Shown here in pieces: positions 27,857 through 38,055 of a DNA stretch of 64,000 nucleotides. The notes beneath the pieces are model-generated. The model was not told the DNA's origin. It saw only the letters and a program-made list of their open reading frames with translations, and did not search any database. The DNA comes from Pseudoxanthomonas sp. Root65 (GTDB taxonomy: Bacteria; Pseudomonadota; Gammaproteobacteria; Xanthomonadales; Xanthomonadaceae): contig NZ_LMHA01000001.1 in assembly GCF_001427635.1 (NCBI RefSeq), positions 2,260,562 through 2,324,561 of the forward strand, written 5' to 3'. Position 1 is the first letter of the stretch, and each line of letters opens with the position of its first letter. The position numbers and the translations under genes are program-made.

Positions 27857-28270
27857 TCAGCGCGTCCACCACGCCGCCAGCAGCGGCGCCACCAGCAATG
27901 CCACCACATCCAGCGGCGTGGTGGTCAGGGAAATCAGCGTCCACGCGTGGTGCGCGCCCAGCCGCAATACGGAATCCCAGGGACTGAGCCCGAACGGGAA
28001 GCCCATCTGGGTGGCGGCGATCGTCCACAGCGCCAGCGCGCAGATCGCGACCGTGACCAGCGCAGCCAGCACCGCGCGCCGCGGGCCGGCGGCCATGCCG
28101 CCCAGGCGCACGACCAGCACCACGTCCAGCGCAGCCAGCAGGGCCATCCAGCCGGCCTGCCGTTGCAGGTAGACCGCCAGCGCCACCCAGATCACCAGCA
28201 CGCAGGCACTGGCCAGCACGAGCATCAGGGGAACAAGCCAGCGGGCGTTGCGACGCGGGGCAGGGGACAT
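27857..28270 (-). CDS. small integral membrane protein, unknown
   Basis: 137 residues with four hydrophobic segments (about 12-35, 40-58, 65-86 and 113-134), a basic N-terminus (PRRNARW) and no recognisable catalytic motif. It is likely a polytopic inner membrane protein with both ends in the cytoplasm. It lies between pntB (convergent, 15-base gap) and sufT (divergent, about 110 bases). I do not recognise its family. Confidence 0.65.
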   Translation of the reverse strand: MSPAPRRNARWLVPLMLVLASACVLVIWVALAVYLQRQAGWMALLAALDVVLVVRLGGMAAGPRRAVLAALVTVAICALALWTIAATQMGFPFGLSPWDSVLRLGAHHAWTLISLTTTPLDVVALLVAPLLAAWWTR

Positions 28271-28380
28271 GGAGACTCCGGCAGGGTCGCCAAGGATACG
28301 GCCTGAACGCGACCGCCGGGGCGCGGGCGCTACAATAGGCCGCCTTGCAGCGCCCCACGCGCGCCCCCATCTGGTCCGGC

Positions 28381-28932
28381 ATGTATTCCCGCAGCAGCGA
28401 ACCCGTCCAATTCTCCCGCGACTGCGCCGCCGTGCTGGTGCCGCAGGGCGAACTCGTCACCCTGCCGGCCGGCAGCTATGGCTACATCACCCAGGCACTG
28501 GGCGGTAGCTATACGGTCTTCGTCGAAGGCAACCTGATGCGCATCGCCGGCCGCGATGCCGACGCCATCGGCAAGGAACCCTCCGAGCCGCTGTCGCTGC
28601 CCGACAATGCCAGCGACGAGGAGGTCGAGGCGCTGGTGTGGAACCAGCTGCGCACCTGCTTCGATCCGGAAATCCCGTTCAACATCGTCGACCTCGGCCT
28701 GGTGTACGAAGCCAACCTCACCACCCGCGAGGATGGCCAGCGCGGCGTCGACGTGAAGATGACGCTGACCGCGCCCGGCTGCGGCATGGGCGAGATCCTG
28801 GTCGACGACGTGCGCAGCAAGCTGGAGATGATTCCCACCGTGGCCGAGGCCGATGTCGAACTGGTGTTCGACCCGCCGTGGGGCCGCCACATGATGTCCG
28901 ATGCCGCCAAGCTGGAAACCGGCATGCTCTGA
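28381..28932 (+). CDS. sufT: Fe-S cluster assembly protein SufT (DUF59/MIP18 family)
   Basis: 183 residues. A SufT-specific N-terminal part (CAAVLVPQGELVTLPAG, SYTVFVEGNLMRIAG) precedes a DUF59 domain with DPEIP at 95-99, NIVDLGLVYE and the conserved Cys134 in TAPGCGMGEIL. SufT proteins help maturation of iron-sulfur proteins under high demand, usually beside suf genes; here it stands alone, 41 bases before ilvE. The product of the neighbouring branched-chain pathway, dihydroxyacid dehydratase, is an Fe-S enzyme, which may explain the pairing (inference). The ATG at 28381 is preferred by homology over 28345. Confidence 0.9.
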   Translation: MYSRSSEPVQFSRDCAAVLVPQGELVTLPAGSYGYITQALGGSYTVFVEGNLMRIAGRDADAIGKEPSEPLSLPDNASDEEVEALVWNQLRTCFDPEIPFNIVDLGLVYEANLTTREDGQRGVDVKMTLTAPGCGMGEILVDDVRSKLEMIPTVAEADVELVFDPPWGRHMMSDAAKLETGML

Positions 28933-28973
28933 GCCTCCGGCTCGCCACCGCAGAACCCGTCAGGAAGGAAGAG

Positions 28974-30080
28974 ATGAACGTGATGAACGCCGCCCCGTTG
29001 ACCTACCGCGTGACCCGCAACGAGAAGGCCCGCACGGCCACCGAGCGCGACGCCATCCTCGCCAGCCCCGGGTTCGGCCTGCACTTCACCGACCACATGG
29101 TCGCCATCACCTGGGACAAGGCGCAGGGCTGGCACGACGCCGAAGTGCGCGCCTACGGTCCGCTGTCGCTCGACCCGGCCGCGTCGGTGCTGCATTACGG
29201 CCAGGAGATCTTCGAGGGCATCAAGGCCTACCGCCACGCCGACGGATCCATCTGGACCTTCCGTCCCGACGCCAACGGCAAGCGCCTGCAGCGCTCGGCC
29301 GCGCGCCTGGCGCTGCCGCAGCTGCCGGTCAACGAGTTCGTCGAATCGCTGCGCCAGCTGGTCGCCATCGACGGCGACTGGGTGCCGTCGGCGCCGGAGA
29401 CCAGCCTGTACTTCCGTCCCTTCATGATCGCCACCGAGGCCTTCCTCGGCGTGCGTGCCGCGCAGCAGGCCGGCTACTACGTCATTGCCAGCCCGGCCGG
29501 CGCGTATTTCGCCAAGGGCGTGGCGCCGGTCGCCATCTGGCTGTCCGAGGACTATGCGCGCGCCGCCAAGGGCGGCACCGGCGCGGCCAAGTGCGGTGGC
29601 AACTACGCCGCGTCGCTGCTGCCGCAGCAGGAAGCGCAGGCCCAGGGCTGCTCGCAGGTGCTGTTCCTCGACCCGGTGGAAGGCAAGTACCTGGAAGAGC
29701 TGGGCGGCATGAACGTGTTCCTCGTCTACAAGGACGGCCACATCGTCACGCCGGAACTGTCGGGCAGCATCCTGGAAGGCATCACCCGAGACAGCATCAT
29801 CCAGATCGCACGCGACCGCGGCCACGCCGTGGAAGAGCGCAAGGTGTCCATCGACGAATGGAAGCAGGGCGTCGCCGCTGGCGACATCGTCGAAGTGTTC
29901 GCCTGCGGCACCGCTGCCGTCATCACCCCGATCGGCCAGCTCAAGGGCAAGGGCTTTGAAGTGGGTGACCTCAACGCGCCCGCCGGTGAAGTGACCATGG
30001 GCATCCGCAAGGAGCTCACCGACATCCAGTACGGTCGCCTGCCGGACCGCCACGGCTGGCTGGTGAAGCTGCGCGACTGA
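28974..30080 (+). CDS. ilvE: branched-chain amino acid aminotransferase
   Basis: 368 residues, the size of the class IIb (eukaryote-like, BCAT) type rather than the roughly 310-residue enteric IlvE. It interconverts leucine, isoleucine and valine with their keto acids using PLP. The PLP lysine is Lys206 in GTGAAKCGGNYAAS. LHYGQEIFEGIKAYR (73-87) and the C-terminal FACGTAAVITP are family signatures. A strong Shine-Dalgarno (AGGAAGGAAGAG) precedes the ATG. A rho-independent terminator follows 22 bases after the stop. Confidence 0.96.
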   Translation: MNVMNAAPLTYRVTRNEKARTATERDAILASPGFGLHFTDHMVAITWDKAQGWHDAEVRAYGPLSLDPAASVLHYGQEIFEGIKAYRHADGSIWTFRPDANGKRLQRSAARLALPQLPVNEFVESLRQLVAIDGDWVPSAPETSLYFRPFMIATEAFLGVRAAQQAGYYVIASPAGAYFAKGVAPVAIWLSEDYARAAKGGTGAAKCGGNYAASLLPQQEAQAQGCSQVLFLDPVEGKYLEELGGMNVFLVYKDGHIVTPELSGSILEGITRDSIIQIARDRGHAVEERKVSIDEWKQGVAAGDIVEVFACGTAAVITPIGQLKGKGFEVGDLNAPAGEVTMGIRKELTDIQYGRLPDRHGWLVKLRD

Positions 30081-30102
30081 GGCGTGTTGCATCGCTAACA
30101 AC

Positions 30103-30128
30103 AAGCCCGCTGAAAAGCGGGCTTTTTT
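30103..30128 (+). terminator. rho-independent terminator of ilvE
   Basis: Stem AAGCCCGC / GCGGGCTT with loop TGAAAA, followed by a run of seven T (30123-30129). It follows the ilvE stop by 22 bases and is the clearest intrinsic terminator in the window. Confidence 0.92.
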
Positions 30129-30458
30129 TATGTCTTCGAGTTGCGCAAACACGAATAAAAAATTCGCAGCTGACCCCCGTTATCCACGTAAATGAATCTA
30201 CGTGCGCATGTCCACCGGTGACCAACACTACATGCGTGTATTCCAACGATTACGTTCGCAACAGGTCAATCAAAGTGTGTCTTTCATCGCTGATTCATGT
30301 GCGTGCACTCCGTTAGCGTCGTCGTTGCGCCGTGCAACGCACGGCGTGCATCCGGTCGAACGCAACAGCCCGTCCACCCCCTCCCGTAGCAGCCCTGCGC
30401 CCTCGACCGGGTTATTGCCGCATTGGCGGCCTTTCATTTCTTTTTGAGGGAGAGTCTG
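30129..30458 (+). promoter_or_regulatory. leader and promoter region of the S8 protease gene
   Basis: 330 bases without a gene. The first 170 bases are notably AT-richer than the surroundings. Two inverted repeats are visible: CACGTA-AATGAATC-TACGTG at 30185-30204, a candidate operator, and CGCCGTGC-AAC-GCACGGCG at 30328-30346. No clean -35/-10 pair could be fixed. A GAGGGAGAG ribosome site stands before the ATG at 30459. Confidence 0.45.
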
Positions 30459-32249
<1,791 letters not shown>

Positions 32250-32285
32250 GCACCCCCTGAGGGGAACGCGCAGGATGCGCATGGC

Positions 32286-32312
32286 GAATCCCCGGCTCCG
32301 CGCCGGGGATTC
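32286..32312 (+). terminator. probable terminator of the S8 protease gene
   Basis: An 11-base perfect stem GAATCCCCGGC / GCCGGGGATTC with loop TCCGC, about 37 bases after the protease stop, followed by GACGTTTC. The T-run is weak, so termination may be partial. Confidence 0.6.
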
Positions 32313-32398
32313 GACGTTTCCGGGTCACGCGCGCGCCGCCCGACGGATGGAGGCCCCCGGCGAGGCGCAGCGCCGGCATTTGCTTATACTCGGCACGC

Positions 32399-32725
32399 AT
32401 GGACCTCTGGCTGGACATCGTGGCTGCTGACGGGACCGCACTGCCGCCGGGCAGTGCGCTGAAGGTCGAAGTGCGCGACGGCTCCTGGGCGGATGGTCCG
32501 GCCCGTGTCCTGCATCGCATGGAAACCCGCACGCCAGCCGACGCAGCGCTGTTCCGCGTCGAGCTGCGCCTGGATGCGCTGGCATCCGGCGCCATCGTCT
32601 GGGTGCACCTGGATGCGGATGGCGACGGCAAGGTCTCCGTCGGCGACTACATCACGACGCAATCGTATCCATTGGCATCGCACGCGGCCGCGCGGATGCG
32701 CGTGGAACTGCGTCGGGTAGGCTGA
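32399..32725 (+). CDS. YbaY-like (YscW-family) small protein
   Basis: 108 residues. The pattern ALPPGSALKVEVRDGSWADGP matches the beta-sandwich repeat of YbaY/YscW-type lipoproteins (ALPPxAxLxVxLxDxSxADxP). The C-terminal DADGDGKVSVGDYITTQSYP resembles an EF-hand-like loop followed by the family's end motif. No signal peptide or lipobox is visible from the ATG at 32399, unlike typical YbaY, so it may be cytoplasmic or its real start may be missed. Its last 74 bases overlap the end of the opposite-strand ATP-grasp gene. Confidence 0.6.
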   Translation: MDLWLDIVAADGTALPPGSALKVEVRDGSWADGPARVLHRMETRTPADAALFRVELRLDALASGAIVWVHLDADGDGKVSVGDYITTQSYPLASHAAARMRVELRRVG

Positions 32726-33671
32726 GCGCCCGCCCCGCCAGCCAGTCGGCGATCGCCGAGGCAATCGGCAGCTCGGTGCGGTCCTCGATGAACAGGAACT
32801 CGCCCGCGGTGTTCACCTCGAAGAAGTAGTACTCGTCATCCGGCGTGCGTCGCAGGTCGATCGCTCCGTAGACCAGGCCAAGCCGTTCCATCAGCGCCAG
32901 CACGCGGTCGTGCACGTCTGCGGGCAGGACCTCGGCGGTGATCGTGGCTTCGCCCACGTTGCGACGGAAATCGATCGAGCCGGCGCGCGGCGTCCATGCG
33001 ATGGCGGCCGGAAAGAGCCTGCCATCGACCACGGTGACGCGAAGGTCGGCGCGGGCGGGCACGTACTCCTGGAAGATCACCGGTGCGACCTGCACGGTGT
33101 CCAGTTGTGCGTGGTCCGCTTCCCGCAGCATGCGCGTCTCGCGCCAGATGGCATGGGTGCACGAGAAGGTCTTGTAGATGACGTCCCGGGGCGCGAGGTC
33201 GCGGATGAAGCCGCGCGCCTCGTCGGGGTCGGAGGTGATCAGCGTGCGCGGCGTGCGCAGCCCGACTTCCGCCGCCACCCGCAACTGGCGGGCCTTGCGC
33301 GACGCGGCGTCGTCGCGGGTCGGCTCGTTCATCCAGCGTGCGTCCTGTAGCAGCTGCCAGAGGCCGTTCAGCGCCTCGTTCCACTCGTTGGCGGTGAACA
33401 TGTGGGTCTGCGGATCGGTCACCTCCGACAGGTCCGGTGCCTGCGGGCGCCGCCACCAGACCGCGCTCGCCTCGTGCAGCGGATGGACCGTGCCATCGGC
33501 CTGGCGATAGCGGATCTGCGGACGCGGCCCATGCCGGTAGTCCACCGTCAGGGTCGCATGGCGGGGCAGCTGGGCCAGGTCCAGCAACAGGACCGGCTCA
33601 CCGCGTTCTTCCAGGCAACGGATCACGCGCATGGCGTGTGCATCGTCCGGATGGGAGATCACCACGATCAT
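32652..33671 (-). CDS. ATP-grasp ligase of the MvdC/MvdD (graspetide) type
   Basis: 339 residues. The N-terminal pre-ATP-grasp part has IVVISHPDDAHAMRVI and VWWRRP (71-76), the latter characteristic of microviridin-type ligases. The ATP-grasp core shows the ATP-contacting lysine in VIYKTFS (Lys167), FQEYVPARADLRVTVVDGRL (200-219) and the Mg-binding end FFEVNTAGEFLFIE (Glu285, Asn287). Known relatives form ester or amide cross-links between Thr/Ser/Lys and Asp/Glu side chains of a peptide. It starts 10 bases after the stop of the repeat-bearing metallopeptidase gene, so the two are one operon. No separate short precursor gene was found, which makes the repeats of that neighbour the obvious candidate substrate (inference). 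Confidence 0.82.
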   Translation of the reverse strand: MIVVISHPDDAHAMRVIRCLEERGEPVLLLDLAQLPRHATLTVDYRHGPRPQIRYRQADGTVHPLHEASAVWWRRPQAPDLSEVTDPQTHMFTANEWNEALNGLWQLLQDARWMNEPTRDDAASRKARQLRVAAEVGLRTPRTLITSDPDEARGFIRDLAPRDVIYKTFSCTHAIWRETRMLREADHAQLDTVQVAPVIFQEYVPARADLRVTVVDGRLFPAAIAWTPRAGSIDFRRNVGEATITAEVLPADVHDRVLALMERLGLVYGAIDLRRTPDDEYYFFEVNTAGEFLFIEDRTELPIASAIADWLAGRALSLPDAVPRASARPRAMPMDTIAS

Positions 33672-33681
33672 CACGGGCTCC

Positions 33682-34995
33682 TCAGCCGGCCGCGCCGTCG
33701 TCCTGCCGCAGCATCTGCTCCAGCAGTGCGCGGGTCTGGTCGTACTGGGCCTGCAGCGAGCCGCGGGCGGCATCCAGCCGCGCCAGTTCTTCCGCCAGCT
33801 GATGCAGTTCGTTGTCCAGCTCGGCCGCCGTACCCGCGACGCTGGCGGCCGTGGCCTCGTGGGGCGTGGCCACCGCGAACGGCGTGCTGCCGGCGAGTGC
33901 GGGATTGATCTGCGGATTGATCTGCGGGTTCACCTGGATGGGCGGCCGTCCGGGCGTGAACACGTTCTCGGCCAGGGTCGGGCCGGGGTCGAACACGCCT
34001 TCCTTGACCGTGTCGCGGATCTGTTCTTTCAGCGTGTCGGTGATCAGTTCCTTGCGCGTGTCCAGCCGGATGTCCTTGATCTGCTCCTTGCGCGTATCGA
34101 AGATCTGTTCCTTGCGGGTATCGGCGATGTTGTCCTTGATCGATTCCTTGATGGTCACGGCGGGGCAGCGCGAATTGACCGCCGCGATATCGCCGGCCGA
34201 CAGCGCCGCGCGCTGGCCGATCACCGTGCCGGGCGGCACCGTGACGATCGGCGTGATGGTGTTGCTGCCGTCCACGCTGAACGCGTTCAGCGGGTAGTGC
34301 ATGATCGAGCCGTAGTCGTAGGGCCCGATGTCGTCGCCGTCGGTGATGTGCTGGTTGAAGTTGTGCTCGAAGCCGGACTGGATCTTCTCCCAGTTGATGC
34401 GGACGAACATATCGCGGTCCTCGCGGCTCTGTTCGTGCCACAGCCCGACCACATGGCCGATCTCGTGGATCGTGTTGCCCAGCGTGCAGCCCGCCGCGAG
34501 GTTGACGAACTGCTGGCCGCCGCGCCGCCCGACCTGCGCGGAGCAGCCCGAGCCGGTGCGGAAGGTGACGAAGTCGGCTTCGGTCGTCCGCGGCACGAAG
34601 CGGAAGCGCGTGTTGGCCTCCCAGTGCGCGATCGCGTCGGTCACCCGCTGCTGGTTGGGCAGCGCTGCGTCGATCGTGAAGGGCACGCGGCAGTTGGGCC
34701 ACTGGAACTGCGCGCCGGAGATCATCACCGCATGCACGACGCCCGACGCGCTTTCCTCGCGCAGCATGTCCGACATGCGCTCCACTTCCTCCACCGTGCC
34801 CAGCACGATATCGCCTTCGAACATCGCCATGCCATCGACCTCGACGTACTGCACGGGCCTGACGCCGAAGGTGTCGCCGCGGATCAGCGCGGTGCGCACC
34901 GGTCCCGCGCCCCTGAACTCACCCGACCTGCCGCTGCCACCATCGTTCGATCCGCCGCCTGCGGCGCGCGATGGGGGATTCTTCTTGGTTGCCAT
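33682..34995 (-). CDS. M12A-type (astacin-like) metallopeptidase with C-terminal octapeptide repeats
   Basis: 437 residues. The N-terminus is Gly/Ser-rich with no signal peptide. The peptidase domain (about 85-278) has the extended zinc motif HEIGHVVGLWHE (His177, Glu178, His181, His187) and the Met-turn SIMHYP (230-235), as in astacins and related metzincins. Residues 282-336 form a repeat tract with unit DTRKEQI-x (five clear copies). A Pro/Asn-rich linker (348-370) and a terminal coiled coil (about 390-430) follow. The ATP-grasp gene starts 10 bases downstream. The repeats are rich in Thr, Lys, Asp and Glu, the residue types linked by such ligases; alternatively they form a helical spacer. 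Confidence 0.85.
   Translation of the reverse strand: MATKKNPPSRAAGGGSNDGGSGRSGEFRGAGPVRTALIRGDTFGVRPVQYVEVDGMAMFEGDIVLGTVEEVERMSDMLREESASGVVHAVMISGAQFQWPNCRVPFTIDAALPNQQRVTDAIAHWEANTRFRFVPRTTEADFVTFRTGSGCSAQVGRRGGQQFVNLAAGCTLGNTIHEIGHVVGLWHEQSREDRDMFVRINWEKIQSGFEHNFNQHITDGDDIGPYDYGSIMHYPLNAFSVDGSNTITPIVTVPPGTVIGQRAALSAGDIAAVNSRCPAVTIKESIKDNIADTRKEQIFDTRKEQIKDIRLDTRKELITDTLKEQIRDTVKEGVFDPGPTLAENVFTPGRPPIQVNPQINPQINPALAGSTPFAVATPHEATAASVAGTAAELDNELHQLAEELARLDAARGSLQAQYDQTRALLEQMLRQDDGAAG
33988..34152 (-). repeat. octapeptide repeat tract in the metallopeptidase
   Basis: Encodes residues 282-336. Units in order: IKESIKDN-IA, DTRKEQIF, DTRKEQIK, DIRL (half unit), DTRKELIT, DTLKEQIR, DTVKEGVF. 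Position 1 is Asp, 2 Thr, 4 Lys, 5 Glu and 7 Ile or Val in nearly every full unit. The DNA shows the same periodicity (24 bases) with synonymous differences, so it is not a recent slippage product. Confidence 0.85.
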
Positions 34996-35599
34996 GTGCG
35001 GATCTCCTGTTGGATGAACGGACTTCCTCGCGAGGGTGCGAGCGTGCCGGCGGATGCACCCCGTGGGCGATCACGCCGCGACTGCAGCAGAGGAGAGGGC
35101 CGGTGACATGCGGGAAGCGCCTTGCGCAGGAAGGGCTTCGGGCATCGCGATCGCGCGTCGATCGCGGGCGTGCGGTCGTGTTCTGCTCTGCTTCACTCTT
35201 CAACAACGCGCGCGTCCCAGTGCATGGGCCAGCGAGGGCATACCGCTCGTCAGCACACGCGACGGAATCGACTACATTCATTTACATGGCTTCGCGCATG
35301 CGTCATGCGCCGTCAGATCTCGGCGCAGTTGTCACATTCTTGGGGTGCGCTCGACGCGATGTCGCGAGGGTGTGTGGACAAGCTTCGACCTTGTCCTTGC
35401 GTTACTTAGCGCACCTTGCGCACGGCCATGTGCATATCACATTGCCATCGTCCTGATCGTTGCCAGAAAACCAAGCATCGCCCTGCAGCTACATGCATTT
35501 CCTCCGCGCGAGGTGTACGAACGTGGCGATCACCGCTCCGATGCCTGCGTAACGCAGGCAGCGACAAGAAAGGGGCGATGTCTGAAAGGAGAACCCGAT
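34996..35599. other. intergenic region between divergent accessory operons
   Basis: About 600 bases between the metallopeptidase start (minus) and the lipoprotein start (plus). Base composition drops from GC-rich near 35000 to visibly AT-richer after about 35200. No gene is supported. Promoters for both directions must lie here; I cannot fix them. A GAATCGACTACATTCATTTACATGG stretch near 35270 shares the TAAATGAAT core (on the minus strand) with the operator-like repeat at 30185. Confidence 0.5.
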
Positions 35600-36646
35600 A
35601 TGTCGATCAGTAGCCCGGCAGCGCTCATGAGTTTGGTGTTTGCGCTGTCGCTCGCAGCCTGCGCCTCTGTGCCAAGCGAAGCTCAGAGCGGTGCGAGCTC
35701 TCCGCAACACGGGCAGGTTGCAAACTCGTACACCGTGACAGGCAATCTTCAAGCATCTGTCTACACAGAAGAGCTTGCGATGGGCGCTGATTGCAGCGCT
35801 GGTACAATCACCGATGAGCCATTGGAAGACATGGCCTGCACCGGCAAGCTGCCAGAACACTTTGCCTCCTTCATTCGCAACATTCCGGACCAGCACCCGC
35901 TCTTGGTGGAGTCCGAGCGGGAAAGACTCTCCGGATCAAGACATAGTTTCAGATTCGTCAAGGGTATGGGTCAGCGTCACGACATCCTCGCGGTCCTCGA
36001 TTCCTACAGTCCATTCTGGATCCGGTCCCTCGAGGGTCCTGACCCGGACGTCACCGTGTACATGGTGTATGGCCCCGAGTGTGAAGAGTTACCCATCAGG
36101 AGCTCGGCGAGGGAGCGTCAGTGTCGTCCTGCAGGCATGTACCGACGCAAGTTCACGCTCTATCGGGTGGAGAAGGATCAGGTGCCCCGGGATGTGACGT
36201 CCGAAGCATCGCCGCCGCCACCGCGCATGGATGCCCAAGAGCAGGTTCGCTATGGAGCGTACATTCGAGAGAGCGGTGACGCCGTCGATAGCGACATCCA
36301 CATGGACGTCAGCAGACTGGCCTATGTTCCGGTCCTGCGCTGGGTGTTACGCCCTGTGCAGGAGGGCGACTATCAGCCGCCCGACATGCCGTCATCGGAT
36401 CCGCGCGCCTTTGAGGACTACTACTGGGGCAAGAGAAACGTAGCCCACTTTGGCTTCCTGGTTTGGAATGGAAGGCGCATGGAACTGCGCGAGACGATCT
36501 CCCCGGCGCTCTGGCCCTGTCGTATCGCTGGACCGGTCTCGTCCGCGTGTGATGCCGGATACGACAGTCGCGCGGATCGCTATCTCATCCCTATGTCTAC
36601 CCAACGGCCAGGAGGGCCAAATGACGAATCCTCATCCGATCAATGA
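35600..36646 (+). CDS. lipoprotein, candidate immunity protein
   Basis: 348 residues. Signal peptide with lipobox SLAAC (Cys21), then a Ser/Gln/Gly-rich linker and a roughly 300-residue domain of mixed composition with several Cys (near GADCSAG, DMACTG, GPECEEL, RQCRP), suggesting disulfides. A strong ribosome site (AAAGGAGA) precedes the ATG. Its 3' end overlaps the next gene by 26 bases. DNA here has lower GC than the flanks (34 of 60 bases in the line at 35761), a sign of transfer. Xanthomonad T4SS antibacterial effectors are preceded by lipoprotein immunity genes in just this arrangement; that role is an inference. Confidence 0.75.
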   Translation: MSISSPAALMSLVFALSLAACASVPSEAQSGASSPQHGQVANSYTVTGNLQASVYTEELAMGADCSAGTITDEPLEDMACTGKLPEHFASFIRNIPDQHPLLVESERERLSGSRHSFRFVKGMGQRHDILAVLDSYSPFWIRSLEGPDPDVTVYMVYGPECEELPIRSSARERQCRPAGMYRRKFTLYRVEKDQVPRDVTSEASPPPPRMDAQEQVRYGAYIRESGDAVDSDIHMDVSRLAYVPVLRWVLRPVQEGDYQPPDMPSSDPRAFEDYYWGKRNVAHFGFLVWNGRRMELRETISPALWPCRIAGPVSSACDAGYDSRADRYLIPMSTQRPGGPNDESSSDQ

Positions 36647-38003
36647 GACCGACATCGACATTCGTGCAGCTGCGGACAGGGTGATCGAGCACCTCCAGCA
36701 AGGCCGGGGCGCTGAGGCCCTTCGTATGCTTGAACAGGAGCGCGCAGGTGAGAGGCTGGTCGTGCAGGAAGCCCTGGATCGTTACGTTGCGGGAGGGGCA
36801 AGCGTGGAGCTGGATCGGATGGGTGGACAACAGGCGCCAGAGATGGCTTACGTGCTTGAGCGCCTGCAGCAGTCGACTCGCCCACCTCGGATGCCCGAGT
36901 ACAACGGTAGGGACGCGACCGCACCGAATGAGCTGGTTGGCCTGACGCAGGATCAGAGATTCGACGTTTACGCAAGCATGGTGGAGGTGCGTGGCAATCG
37001 TGATGCTTTCGACGCGTTGAGAAATGGGGACAGCGTGATCCTTGGGCTACGAAAGGAGACATCCACAGTAGCGGCCATGGACGACCCACGAATTCCCGGA
37101 GCCCATGAGCGAGAGTTGCGTCGGGGCACCGGCGTGTATGACGACCACATCGTGGTGCTACGGAAAGATATGGACGGAAACCGGCACTGGTTCATTGCCG
37201 ATCGCGCGAACACTGAGCCAACAGCGCAGTACGATGCGCATGCGCGCCCTGCGCCTGGTCGAGAGGACACGGTCTACGCAAACGTCCAATGGCGTCGGCC
37301 GCAGGGAGAGCGAGCGAATAATGACGCGATTCCGGACCTCGGGCGCATGGCGGAAGGCTCCTTCGAAATGCTGAGAAGCACGCATCCTGCCAGGGGTAAT
37401 GCCAATGACTTCTCGTTGAGGCCAACCCCCGAGCAGTCCAGCGCGCCCCGGAATGCTGATCTCGTACAGCGAGATACGAATGGTGACGGGTGGTTCACCC
37501 AGGATGACATCGACGGCATTCGACGGTTGAACAACTCTTTCAAGATCCATGCCGGATCGCCGCACAACACAGACTCGGCGGGTTGCCAGACGATACATCC
37601 AGGGGAGTACCCAGAGTTCATTTCCGCGGTCTTAGGAAATCCCCAGCAGACCCGTTGGCAGTACGTACTGACTTCCACGGACGGCGGGTTGCTCCACGCT
37701 GTGGGCCGGGAAGATGGACAAAGGATCGAGCAACCTCAACCTGCAGCGGATGGGCTGCAGGAAACGCGGGCCGATGATCATGCTGTCGGACACCGAGCCG
37801 ACGCCGGTGCTCTGCCCCATTCTGTTGCTGACCGCTACCTCGCCGCTGTCATGTCCGGCGACAGCGCCGCGGCGGATCGTGCGGCGACCGAGTTCGCGCG
37901 TTCGGCGGAAGGTCGGGAGATGGAGGCGCAGGGTGAGCGGTGGCTCGCGCAGCACCAGGCTTCCGAACATGCTACGTCTCAGGACCGCCAGATGGTGCGC
38001 TAG
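36621..38003 (+). CDS. candidate peptidoglycan-targeting effector with L,D-transpeptidase-like motif
   Basis: 460 residues, no signal peptide. An N-terminal helical region (1-90) precedes a central domain (about 105-265, with DDHIVVLRKDMDGNRHWFIADRA). Next is an EF-hand-like loop DTNGDGWFTQDD (285-296). Then comes KIHAGSPHNTDSAGCQTI with His310 and Cys322 in an H-x8-S-x-G-C arrangement that recalls the catalytic site of YkuD-type L,D-transpeptidases. The Gln-rich, charged C-terminus (365-460) could be a secretion signal, though I do not recognise a canonical XVIPCD. A strong AGGAGGG ribosome site lies inside the upstream lipoprotein gene, giving coupled expression. Low local GC suggests horizontal transfer. 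Confidence 0.68.
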   Translation: MTNPHPINETDIDIRAAADRVIEHLQQGRGAEALRMLEQERAGERLVVQEALDRYVAGGASVELDRMGGQQAPEMAYVLERLQQSTRPPRMPEYNGRDATAPNELVGLTQDQRFDVYASMVEVRGNRDAFDALRNGDSVILGLRKETSTVAAMDDPRIPGAHERELRRGTGVYDDHIVVLRKDMDGNRHWFIADRANTEPTAQYDAHARPAPGREDTVYANVQWRRPQGERANNDAIPDLGRMAEGSFEMLRSTHPARGNANDFSLRPTPEQSSAPRNADLVQRDTNGDGWFTQDDIDGIRRLNNSFKIHAGSPHNTDSAGCQTIHPGEYPEFISAVLGNPQQTRWQYVLTSTDGGLLHAVGREDGQRIEQPQPAADGLQETRADDHAVGHRADAGALPHSVADRYLAAVMSGDSAAADRAATEFARSAEGREMEAQGERWLAQHQASEHATSQDRQMVR

Positions 38004-38055
38004 AAGCGCGTCTGAGTGCCCCATTCACACGGATGTCGAGAACAAGGGAGTCGCC

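Noticed and set aside
37700..38003. C-terminal tail of the candidate effector as a canonical XVIPCD secretion domain
   Set aside because: It is Gln-rich and charged, but I could not see the usual conserved blocks, so I list it only as a possible secretion signal.
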